Source: Nautiliaceae bacterium (lineage in GTDB: Bacteria > Campylobacterota > Campylobacteria > Campylobacterales > Nautiliaceae). From it: a stretch of DNA of 14,359 bases. Under the pieces are notes generated by a model. The model saw only the letters and a list, made by a program, of their open reading frames with translations, was not told the DNA's origin and did no database searches. Positions 7,645 to 14,166 of the stretch are shown here, piece after piece. The stretch is from assembly GCA_027063075.1 (NCBI GenBank), contig JAMOSM010000054.1:1-14359 (forward strand). The letters are read 5' to 3'. Both the position numbers and the translations under genes were made by a program. The number at the start of each line of letters is the position of its first letter. Position 1 is the first letter of the stretch.

Positions 7645-7755
7645 ATGGAAATCGTTGCAGCAGTTGTAGGAGGATATTTAGTTTTTGCGGCTATTGAAAT
7701 ATTTTACTTTAAAAAATTGGAAAAAAAACTACAAAGTGAAACAAAAAAAATTTAG
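7645..7755 (+). CDS. Small single-span membrane protein (36 aa)
   Basis: ATG at 7645, TAG at 7753-7755, with AAGGA seven to eight bases upstream (CAAAGGATTAAAAA before ATG). Residues 3-22 (IVAAVVGGYLVFAAIEIFYF) form one hydrophobic helix; the rest is a basic, charged tail (KKLEKKLQSETKK). It should be a single-pass inner-membrane protein with a cytoplasmic C-terminus. The stop overlaps the end of convergent sbcC by 4 nt. No family is recognised. The good ribosome site and clean membrane topology argue for a real gene, but it is short. Confidence 0.5.
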   Translation: MEIVAAVVGGYLVFAAIEIFYFKKLEKKLQSETKKI

Positions 7756-10349
7756 TAAAACACTTTAATTTCACTCTTTCCTCGTGTTTTTTTCCTAATT
7801 ATAATCTGTTGTTCAATTTCATCTTTTAATTTTTCAACGTGAGAGATTATTCCTATATTTCTGTTTGAACTCAATAAAACTTCAAGAGCTTTATTTAAAC
7901 TCTCTTCATCCAAACTACCAAACCCTTCATCTAAAAACATATTTTCAATTTTTATACTATCTCTTAACATATTGCTAAGCCCAAAAGAAAGCGCTAAAGA
8001 AACCAAAAATTTTTCTCCTCCACTTAAAGTATTTACTTCTCTTTGAGTAGAATAAAAAGTATCCAAAATAAACAAATCAAGTTTTTCCAAATCTTTTGAT
8101 TTTTGCAAAATATACCTACCATCGCTTAATTTCTCAAGTTCTTTGTTTGCCATAAAAAGGAGTGAATCTATCATATAGTTAATAGCGATTTTTTTAAAAG
8201 CTTTTCCGTCTCTGCTTCCTATTTTTGAATTTAATTTTTCATATATTTTTAAAGTTTTGCTTAAACTTTTTAATTTATTTTGAAGCTCTTTTTTTAAATT
8301 AAGCTCTTCTTTTAACTCTTCAATCTCCTTTTTTAAATACCCAATTTCTCTGTTTAAACTATCTTTTTTCTCTAAAAGCATCTCTTTTTCAGTTTCATCA
8401 ACCTCATCTACAACAATATTTTTTATTTTCTTTTCTATTTCTTTAAGATAATTTTCTTTTTCTTTTATCGTCGAACTTAAAAAAACATACCTTTTTTCAA
8501 GCTCAAAAAAACTATTTTTAAAATCAAAAAACTCCTCTTCTTTTTTATTATACTCTTTTTGAAGAAGCTCTTTTTTAAGGCTTGGGGATTTATATTTTAA
8601 TTTAATTTTAGAAATTTTATCTTCATACTCTTTTATCTCTTTTATAATCTTATCTTTTTGTCTATTTTTTAAATTCAAAAAATTTTCTTTCTCTTCTATC
8701 TTAGAAACGATTCCACTTAAAACATTAAAAAGCTCATTTTTTCTTTTCTCAAATTCTTCGTTTTTTACCTTCTTCTTTTTTAAAGACTCTATCTCATCCT
8801 CACTAAGTCCAAAAGTTTTGAGTTTTTTAGATAATTTTTCGCCTTTACTTTTAATATCTTCTAAACTTTTAAACTCTTTTTCAAAAAAGTTCTTATATTT
8901 GCTAAGCTCATCTTCTAAATTTTTAAGCAAATTTTCTCTATACTCTATCTCTCCTTTTAGTTTTTCATACTTTTGCTTTATATCTTTTTCAATATTAGGA
9001 GGACTTTTTACAAAAGGATGCTCTAAACTTCCACAAAGAGGACAGGGCATATTCTCTTTTAAAACAGCTCTTTCTCTTTCATACCTTAAAACCAACGCTT
9101 TTGCTTCTAAATACTCGAACTCTTCTTTTAAAGTTTCAAGTTCCTTTTTTAGTTGTTCAATCTCCTCTTCTAAAAAAAAAGATTTATCTTGATACTCTTT
9201 TATAAGCTCTTTTGAAGTCATATACTCATTTCTTAAAAAAACAATTTCATTATAAATAACATTTACTTCATCAAAATTTTCTAACGCTTTGTCTTTAAAA
9301 AAAGAGTTTTCTATTTTTTTAAGCTCACTATCAACATAAGATTTTTTCTCTTTTAAACTCTCAAGCTCCTTTTTCTCCTTTAAAATCTCTTTTTTTAGTC
9401 TATTTAGCTCATCTTTTTTTCCATCTTTTCTTTCTTTAAAATTATTTAACTCTTTTTCTATTAAAATTTCTTTATCAAGTTCTTTAATATTTTTTAAAAA
9501 CTCTTCTTTAAACTTCTCAAACTCTTTTTGCTTTACAAAAAACTCACCTTTTATCTTTTCATAATCTATTTTTTTTATCTCACTCTTTAAACTTTCAATC
9601 TCCTTAAAAAGTTTCTCTTTTTGAGAGGATAAGTTCTTTTTTTCTTTTAAAAAAAAGAGATTTTTTTCTATTATTTCAAGCTCTTTATTAACTTCTTTTA
9701 ATTCGTTAAACTTACAAAAAACTTCTTTTTCTAACGCTTTAATATCTTTATCACAAACCAAAATACCTGCAATTTTATCTTGCAAATAAAAAGCTTCCTC
9801 TTTTAAAGCTTTTGTCCTCTCAAACACCTTAATAGAAATCTTTTCAAACTCTCTAACATCTAAAATTCTCTCAAGTACACTCATCTTTTCATTTGAATCA
9901 GCTCTTAAAAAAGCATCAAACTCTCCTTGAGCTAACACCACAGATTTTGTAAATTGATTAAAATCAAGTTTTATAAGTTTTAAAATCTCATCTTTTACCG
10001 ACTTACTGTCTGCAATCTGCTCATTCTCTTTATAAAGGGTTCTTTTTAATTCAATTTCTTTACCTTTTCTTATAAGCTTAGCATCCCAATTTATTCTATA
10101 ATTTACGCCATCAACTTCAAATTCAAGAACTATCTTAGCAGATTTCGCATTTTTGTTAAGAAGATATTTTGAAAATTTAAGCCTTGGAGTTTTATTGTAT
10201 AAAGCCGCTAATATAGCATCTATTATAGTGCTTTTTCCAGCTCCCGTAGGACCTGAAATTAAAAAAAGCCTATCAAATTTCGTAAAATCAATCTCAAACT
10301 CCCCATAAAAAGAGTTTATATTTTTTAAGTAAAGCCTTTTAATTTTCAT
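7752..10349 (-). CDS. sbcC: SbcC/Rad50-type ATPase subunit of the SbcCD nuclease
   Basis: 865 aa from the ATG at 10349, which has AGGGGAG (10353-10359) before it; the ATG at 10367 lies further inside sbcD and is less likely. SbcC binds DNA ends and uses ATP to control the SbcD nuclease, opening hairpins and trimming blocked double-strand ends. The N-terminal lobe has Walker A SGPTGAGKST (32-41). Residues about 170-720 are long Lys/Glu/Leu-rich coiled coils with the zinc hook CPLC at 436-439 near the middle. The C-terminal lobe has signature LSGGEK (775-780), Walker B MFLDEGFGSLD (D807, E808) and the switch His in IISHVEKL (H837). All ATPase elements are intact. The arms are shorter than in E. 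coli SbcC (about 1048 aa). It overlaps sbcD by 11 nt and is the last gene of the cas-containing run. Confidence 0.95.
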   Translation of the reverse strand: MKIKRLYLKNINSFYGEFEIDFTKFDRLFLISGPTGAGKSTIIDAILAALYNKTPRLKFSKYLLNKNAKSAKIVLEFEVDGVNYRINWDAKLIRKGKEIELKRTLYKENEQIADSKSVKDEILKLIKLDFNQFTKSVVLAQGEFDAFLRADSNEKMSVLERILDVREFEKISIKVFERTKALKEEAFYLQDKIAGILVCDKDIKALEKEVFCKFNELKEVNKELEIIEKNLFFLKEKKNLSSQKEKLFKEIESLKSEIKKIDYEKIKGEFFVKQKEFEKFKEEFLKNIKELDKEILIEKELNNFKERKDGKKDELNRLKKEILKEKKELESLKEKKSYVDSELKKIENSFFKDKALENFDEVNVIYNEIVFLRNEYMTSKELIKEYQDKSFFLEEEIEQLKKELETLKEEFEYLEAKALVLRYERERAVLKENMPCPLCGSLEHPFVKSPPNIEKDIKQKYEKLKGEIEYRENLLKNLEDELSKYKNFFEKEFKSLEDIKSKGEKLSKKLKTFGLSEDEIESLKKKKVKNEEFEKRKNELFNVLSGIVSKIEEKENFLNLKNRQKDKIIKEIKEYEDKISKIKLKYKSPSLKKELLQKEYNKKEEEFFDFKNSFFELEKRYVFLSSTIKEKENYLKEIEKKIKNIVVDEVDETEKEMLLEKKDSLNREIGYLKKEIEELKEELNLKKELQNKLKSLSKTLKIYEKLNSKIGSRDGKAFKKIAINYMIDSLLFMANKELEKLSDGRYILQKSKDLEKLDLFILDTFYSTQREVNTLSGGEKFLVSLALSFGLSNMLRDSIKIENMFLDEGFGSLDEESLNKALEVLLSSNRNIGIISHVEKLKDEIEQQIIIRKKTRGKSEIKVFY

Positions 10350-11385
10350 CCTCTCCCCTAATCTCATCTACAATTTTCAAAATTTCATCTAAATCTTCAT
10401 CATCTTTAAAAATCTCTTTTATAAAATCAACAGGCGTTATACTCTTAATTTCGACTTCATCTCTTAAAATCTCTTTAAAAGGCATTTTGATTTTTACGAT
10501 TTTTAAATCATTTTTTCTTAATTTCTCAAGTTCAACACTCGATACCACCTCATCAAGTTCAATCTCTACAAAACTATCTTTTTTTATTTTACCAATCTCC
10601 TCTTTTATATACTCAAAACCACCCTTTAAAGAATAAAACTCTCTAAATTTCGGGACATCTACAAACTTATACTCCATTGTATCCGTATCTAAAACAACAA
10701 CCTTTTTTTGATAATTTTCATTAAAACTAAGCTGCAAAGGAGAGCCACTATAAATTACTCCCTTTTTAATTTCCTGTGGCTTATGAATATGTCCAAGAGC
10801 CACATAATCATAACCCTCAAACACACTGCTTGGCACATTCTCTATTTTTCCTATGTAAATGTCCCTTTCAGAAGAAACTTCACTTCCATACACCGTAAAA
10901 TGAGCCGTTGTTATGAGTTTTTTATCACTTTTGTGAGAATAAATTTTTTTAATAGCTTCTACAATATCACTATCAAACTTTTTCAAAATCCCTTCTCTTA
11001 AAAAAGAAACAGCAACTATTTCAAAATCATCAAATTCAATCACTTCTTTAAAATCGTCATTAGCCCCACTAACTACTACAATATCCAAAAATTTAAGTAT
11101 CTCTTTTGGAGCTTTTAGGTATTTAGGAGAGTCGTGATTGCCTCCTATTATTATCACTTTTTTTAAAACTCCTCTAAGTTTAACCAAAAAATCATAATAC
11201 AAAGCCACAGCTTCATTTGAAGGAAAATAAACATCAAAAATATCTCCACTTATTATCAAAATATCCATTTTCTCTTTTTTTATAACCTCTAACAACCACT
11301 CAAAAAACATCTTAAACTCATCATATCTATCAAACCCACCTATACTATGACCTATATGCAAATCGCTTGTATGAAGTATCTTCAT
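10339..11385 (-). CDS. sbcD: SbcD/Mre11-type nuclease subunit
   Basis: 348 aa from the ATG at 11385. That ATG shares its A with the stop of the upstream DUF1232 gene (TAATG), so translation is probably coupled; a GTG 9 nt upstream is less likely. SbcD is the Mn-dependent exonuclease/endonuclease of the SbcCD complex. The full metallophosphoesterase set is present: TSDLHIGH (D8, H10), SGDIFD (D48), GGNHDS (N83, H84), AHFTV (H162) and LGHIHKP (H199, H201). The C-terminal part (about 250-348) is the capping and SbcC-binding region and ends in an acidic tail, DEIRGEDEN. Length is slightly below E. coli SbcD (about 400 aa). Confidence 0.95.
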   Translation of the reverse strand: MKILHTSDLHIGHSIGGFDRYDEFKMFFEWLLEVIKKEKMDILIISGDIFDVYFPSNEAVALYYDFLVKLRGVLKKVIIIGGNHDSPKYLKAPKEILKFLDIVVVSGANDDFKEVIEFDDFEIVAVSFLREGILKKFDSDIVEAIKKIYSHKSDKKLITTAHFTVYGSEVSSERDIYIGKIENVPSSVFEGYDYVALGHIHKPQEIKKGVIYSGSPLQLSFNENYQKKVVVLDTDTMEYKFVDVPKFREFYSLKGGFEYIKEEIGKIKKDSFVEIELDEVVSSVELEKLRKNDLKIVKIKMPFKEILRDEVEIKSITPVDFIKEIFKDDEDLDEILKIVDEIRGEDEN

Positions 11386-11732
11386 TAACACCACTCTTTT
11401 AGTTTTTCTTTTGCTTTTTGTTTATGCTCTTTTTTTATAGAAGTCGCAAGAAGAAAAATCACTCCCGCTAATGCACTTAAATCATCGCTATATCCAACAA
11501 CAGGTGTAATATCCGGAATTGCATCAACAGGCGATATAAAATACCCCAAAGCCCCATAAATCAACGCTTTTACATTCATTGGGGTATCAGGGTCCTCAGC
11601 GACGTAATAAAGCACTAAAGCTTTTTCGATAACCTCACAACCTGCTTTTTTAAAACTGTTTTTTATCTTATCCCAAAAACTCTCTTCAGAGTAATTTTTC
11701 TCAAATCCTTTTACTTTATCTTCAACACTCAT
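11385..11732 (-). CDS. DUF1232 (YkvA-like) small membrane protein
   Basis: 115 aa, ATG with AAAGGAG eight bases upstream. The DUF1232 core is clear: AEDPDTPMNVKALIYGALGY (45-64), then FISPVDAIPD (65-74) and TPVVGYSDD (76-84). The segments around 53-67 and 86-98 are hydrophobic and probably membrane-embedded. The family is widespread and of unknown biochemical role. The gene lies 10 nt after cas2 and joins sbcD through a TAATG overlap, so it physically links the cas genes to sbcDC. Whether it has a role in either system is not known; it may simply be carried with sbcDC. Confidence 0.9.
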   Translation of the reverse strand: MSVEDKVKGFEKNYSEESFWDKIKNSFKKAGCEVIEKALVLYYVAEDPDTPMNVKALIYGALGYFISPVDAIPDITPVVGYSDDLSALAGVIFLLATSIKKEHKQKAKEKLKEWC

Positions 11733-11742
11733 CCTGGCTCCT

Positions 11743-12000
11743 TTAAAGTACTAAATCATCTATTTCCAAATACTCAATATCCCCTATTCTTAAAACTTCA
11801 CCTTTTATGTTGTAAATTGTAACATAATCATCGCTTTCACTATACTTTTTTAAAATCTTTTTTATAATACTTAACTCTTTTTCACTCACTTCACATTCAA
11901 ACAGACTTTTTTGAGTACGTATTCCAAATACCAAAAGCTCTTTTGCTAAATGATTTCTGTTTTTATCATTTTTTATATCATATGCTACTACAATTCTCAT
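11743..12000 (-). CDS. cas2: CRISPR-associated Cas2 (copy a)
   Basis: 85 aa. Cas2 dimers bridge two Cas1 dimers in the complex that captures and integrates spacers. The ferredoxin-like start RIVVAYDIK carries the conserved Asp (D8), and GIRTQKSLFE (26-35) is the family R-x-Q-x-S-x-F-E motif. The C-terminal strand GDIEYLEIDDLVL is a typical Cas2 end that packs on Cas1 in known complexes. The ATG follows directly on the TAA of the other cas2 copy (TAAATG, no gap). Over about 34 N-terminal residues I count 18 identities with that copy by eye; the C-terminal halves differ strongly. Confidence 0.95.
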   Translation of the reverse strand: MRIVVAYDIKNDKNRNHLAKELLVFGIRTQKSLFECEVSEKELSIIKKILKKYSESDDYVTIYNIKGEVLRIGDIEYLEIDDLVL

Positions 12001-12246
12001 TTAAAATATCCTTTCAATAGAAGTTGAAGCTTTTATATCCTCTTTTTTAAGAACATTAAACAAAAAACATTTATCTTCACTCTCATTAATAATTTCCCTA
12101 ATTCCTTCTAAAATATTTTTTGCTTTTCTGATTCCAATATCAGCTTCAAATACACTTTTTTGAGCTCTTATACCAAGACTTTCCAGATATTTAGCAACTT
12201 TCATAAGTCTTTTTTCATCTTTTATATCATATGCAATTACAACCAT
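12001..12246 (-). CDS. cas2: CRISPR-associated Cas2 (copy b, divergent paralogue)
   Basis: 81 aa. It has its own intact Cas2 marks: VVIAYDIK with the conserved Asp (D7) and GIRAQKSVFE (25-34). The C-terminal half (LFNVLKKEDIKASTSIERIF) is unlike copy a and lacks its acidic end. The start overlaps the 249-aa gene by 10 nt, with GGAGA (12251-12255) four bases upstream. Two adjacent, complete and clearly different cas2 genes are unusual; the product may form a heterodimer with copy a or have a separate regulatory or toxin-like role. The Cas2 family call is firm and the reason for duplication unknown. Confidence 0.93.
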   Translation of the reverse strand: MVVIAYDIKDEKRLMKVAKYLESLGIRAQKSVFEADIGIRKAKNILEGIREIINESEDKCFLFNVLKKEDIKASTSIERIF

Positions 12247-12986
12247 TCGTTCTCCTTGTAGTATTTTATATTTTTTACTATGTAATTCTTAATATTATTT
12301 TTATGGATATCTTCTATAAAAACCCTACTTAAAACCTTTAAATAATTAAAATGAAATTTTCCATTATAAATATCTCTTTTCCAAAATCTGTAATAAAGCA
12401 TTACTTTGTCAAAATAACTGTATCTAAAAACATCTCCAAAAATTTCCTCACCTCTTTTAAAACCTAACGAATAAATATAGCTTCTATAAAAAGAGTGGGC
12501 ATAATTATTCAGATAAATTATAAATTTTGAAAACTCTTCTACATATTCTTTCCCTCTTTCGAGTTCTAAAATATCAACTACACTTCTTTGAATGGCATTA
12601 TCAACCATAGCAAAAGCCTCATTCTCTTTTCTATTTTTTAAAGCTTTTTTCGCAAAAGACTTTAATATTTCAAATTCGTTATCTCTCCAACCCCTTAACA
12701 TCACATAATGCCTTCTCATCATTTTATGACGTTTCTTCTTAAAATAAGCATAAATTCCAATTTTTAAATCTAAAAATTTTTCTTTTGTAACCGGTTTATA
12801 TTTTACAGGTGCCGGAAAAAAATTTTCATCTTTAATCTTGCCGCTACTTCCTATATTTACACACTTATATTTTTCACTAAGTTCATTAAAAAGTTTTTTT
12901 GAATTAAAAATATAAACTAAATCCACATTTTTTCTATAAAGAAATTTTTTATCAAAAAATTTAGGATGAGTAACAAAAACTAACAT
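12237..12986 (-). CDS. Unrecognised 249-aa protein encoded between cas1 and cas2
   Basis: 249 aa; ATG with AAGGAG seven bases upstream inside the cas1 end, overlapping cas1 by 7 nt and cas2b by 10 nt. It is therefore translated in step with both. I do not recognise a family. The N-terminus (MLVFVTHPKFF, VDLVYIFNSKKLF) looks like alternating strand and helix. A strongly basic patch lies at 83-93 (KKKRHKMMRRH), a good nucleic-acid contact candidate. Residues about 104-245 look all-helical and are very rich in Tyr and Phe (RSYIYSLGFKRGEEIFGDVF, KVMLYYRFWKRDIY). Tyr plus Phe make up nearly one residue in five. The single Cys (C42) rules out a Cas4-type iron-sulfur cluster, and I see no convincing nuclease motif. 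No signal peptide. An accessory role in spacer capture or integration is inferred from position only. Confidence 0.9.
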   Translation of the reverse strand: MLVFVTHPKFFDKKFLYRKNVDLVYIFNSKKLFNELSEKYKCVNIGSSGKIKDENFFPAPVKYKPVTKEKFLDLKIGIYAYFKKKRHKMMRRHYVMLRGWRDNEFEILKSFAKKALKNRKENEAFAMVDNAIQRSVVDILELERGKEYVEEFSKFIIYLNNYAHSFYRSYIYSLGFKRGEEIFGDVFRYSYFDKVMLYYRFWKRDIYNGKFHFNYLKVLSRVFIEDIHKNNIKNYIVKNIKYYKENEWL

Positions 12987-13807
12987 AAACTCTCCTTAAA
13001 TTTTTTTAATATTGAGTTTTCATAATTCAAAATAAACCTGTCGAAATCCCTTAAAACTTCTTTTCTTGCTTCTTTTTTCAGATACAATCCATCAAAACCA
13101 TTTTCATATACTTTTTCTAATATATCAAGGCTTAAAAATGTAAGATATACTCTTGCCTCTTCCATAACATCACTTGCAAACACCGCGTGAGTTCCCCTTT
13201 TTTGATGTAAAAATCCGATAAAAGGGTCAAATCCAACCATAACTATTTCACTAAACACATATGAATAATAAAGCGTATATAAAAACCCTAAAAGTCCGTT
13301 TATCCTGTCAGGCGGAGGATTGTAAGCCCTTTTTTCAAATTCATTTATTCCTTTTTTTCTAAGATTTTTTTTAAACATTTCAAACATAACCCTGCTAGCA
13401 TTTCCCTCAATCCCTAATATCTCATTTAAACTAACCGCTGTTTTTAATTTTGCCTTTAGCATATCAAGCTCTAATTTAGCAACCTCTTCAATAGCTTCAA
13501 TTTTTTTCAAAACTATCACTTTTGCATACTGAATATTATTTCTGTTTTCCCACTGCCAAATTCTCCTTCTCATATCGCTTTTCAAAAGCTCCGGCAGCAA
13601 AACTCCTAAAAGTTCATACTTTTTATTCATAAAAACAATACTTCTTTTATTTTTTAAAAGCAAATTCCTTGCACTAATACTTATTTTTACTTTATCAAAC
13701 ACAAACAGATTATCAATCATACCTAAAGGAATTTTTCTTCCATTTATTTTTAAAACATTTCCCTCTCTTTTAATCTCCCCTTCATTAACATACAGATTTT
13801 TTTTCAT
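12980..13807 (-). CDS. cas1: CRISPR-associated integrase Cas1
   Basis: 275 aa, ATG with AAAAAGG six bases upstream. Cas1 is the metal-dependent integrase that inserts new spacers at the leader end of the array. The N-terminal beta domain (1 to about 75) includes GRKIPLGMIDNLFVF and the SISARNLLLKNKRSIVFM stretch. The helical catalytic domain holds all three metal ligands: E134 in LGIEGNASR, H201 in GFLHQKRGTHAVF and D213 in FASDVMEEAR. NPPPDRINGLLGFLYTLYY (163-181) is the usual conserved block. Length is normal for a stand-alone Cas1; no reverse transcriptase or Cas4 fusion. It is followed by the 249-aa gene and two cas2 genes. Confidence 0.97.
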   Translation of the reverse strand: MKKNLYVNEGEIKREGNVLKINGRKIPLGMIDNLFVFDKVKISISARNLLLKNKRSIVFMNKKYELLGVLLPELLKSDMRRRIWQWENRNNIQYAKVIVLKKIEAIEEVAKLELDMLKAKLKTAVSLNEILGIEGNASRVMFEMFKKNLRKKGINEFEKRAYNPPPDRINGLLGFLYTLYYSYVFSEIVMVGFDPFIGFLHQKRGTHAVFASDVMEEARVYLTFLSLDILEKVYENGFDGLYLKKEARKEVLRDFDRFILNYENSILKKFKESLC

Positions 13808-13919
13808 AATATGCCTTTTTATGTTTTACTTTTCTTGAATAAATTTTTTTGCTTTTTACAACTTTTGACATCATATTAACCTCTTTTTTATAAGAAAGAA
13901 TTATGTTATAATCTCTCAT
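13785..13919 (-). CDS. Possible small basic protein (44 aa) leading the cas operon
   Basis: ATG at 13919 with AAAGGA (13926-13931) six bases upstream; the stop lies inside cas1, overlapping it by 23 nt. The product is Lys-rich with several Tyr and ends in YYEKKSVC. A second in-frame start at 13874 (MMSKVV, 29 aa) has AGAGG (13880-13884) five bases upstream. It could be a nucleic-acid-binding peptide, a leader peptide that couples translation into cas1, or chance coding. TATAAC (13910-13905) lies within it and could be the cas -10, in which case only the 29-aa form would be made. No homologue is recognised. Confidence 0.42.
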   Translation of the reverse strand: MRDYNIILSYKKEVNMMSKVVKSKKIYSRKVKHKKAYYEKKSVC

Positions 13920-13960
13920 AGCAAATCCTTTAAAACTTTTTGAAAGTATTCCTAATTTGA

Positions 13961-13975
13961 GCGTCAAAAGGCGTC
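13961..13975. repeat. Direct repeat GCGTC with 10-bp period
   Basis: GCGTC occurs at 13961-13965 and 13971-13975, one helical turn apart, in an otherwise AT-rich region just upstream of the cas ribosome site. On the - strand the first box forms part of TTGACG, a possible -35. A regulator site is possible but the motif is short. Confidence 0.3.
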
Positions 13976-13998
13976 GGTTTTAAAATTAATCAATTTTT

Positions 13999-14051
13999 CC
14001 ACAAAATTTTGAAAATTTGCAAAAAAAGTCGTTTTTTGTTAAAATTTGTGG
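13999..14051. repeat. Nested inverted repeat in the CRISPR leader
   Basis: Outer arms CCACAAAATTTT (13999-14010) and AAAATTTGTGG (14041-14051) are complementary except for one extra A. Inside them CAAAAAA (14020-14026) and TTTTTTG (14032-14038) form a second perfect pair around a 5-nt centre. The structure is therefore symmetric at two levels and could be a protein-binding site or a cruciform or hairpin. Confidence 0.6.
14017..14045 (+). promoter_or_regulatory. Candidate promoter for the CRISPR array
   Basis: TTGCAA (14017-14022), a 17-nt spacer, then TAAAAT (14040-14045), 121 nt before the first repeat and pointing into the array. Both boxes lie inside the nested inverted repeat, so a protein bound there would compete with RNA polymerase. 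Confidence 0.4.
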
Positions 14052-14166
14052 AAAGTTAAAAAGTTCTTTGAAAGTCCGAAATATTGGTATTTTTAGGAGT
14101 TTTACTAAAAGTCGCTTAAGCAAACTTTAAGCTTTAAAAAGTTAAAAAAACACCGAAAATCCGAAG

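Larger units (their letters stand above)
13920..14166 (+). promoter_or_regulatory. CRISPR leader / divergent cas-array intergenic region
   Basis: A 247-nt AT-rich stretch without a supported gene, apart from the cas ribosome site at 13926-13931. It directly borders the first full repeat, as expected for a CRISPR leader, and separates the leftward cas genes from the rightward array. It holds a nested inverted repeat (13999-14051), a promoter candidate toward the array, two GCGTC boxes (13961, 13971), and short AAGTCCGAAA / AAAATCCGAAG direct repeats (about 14070 and 14155), the second touching the first CRISPR repeat. Confidence 0.6.

Noticed and set aside
7735..7775. Inverted repeat AGTGAAA / TTTCACT at the 36-aa ORF and sbcC ends
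   Set aside because: The 27-nt loop and lack of a T tract make it a poor terminator; likely chance in AT-rich DNA.
8818..9192. Open frame on the + strand inside sbcC
   Set aside because: It is antisense to the sbcC coiled coil and is Ser/Phe-rich, as expected when Lys/Glu-rich codons are read in reverse; the SbcC motifs make the other strand certain.
12237..12986. Possibility that the gene between cas1 and cas2 is Cas4 or Csx16
   Set aside because: Cas4 needs four Cys for its iron-sulfur cluster and this protein has one. The N-terminal MLVFVTHP recalls Csx16 only loosely and the protein is far longer than that family.
13920..13967. Longer form of the small ORF before cas1, starting at 13967
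   Set aside because: The upstream start has no ribosome site, whereas the ATG at 13919 has AAAGGA at good spacing.
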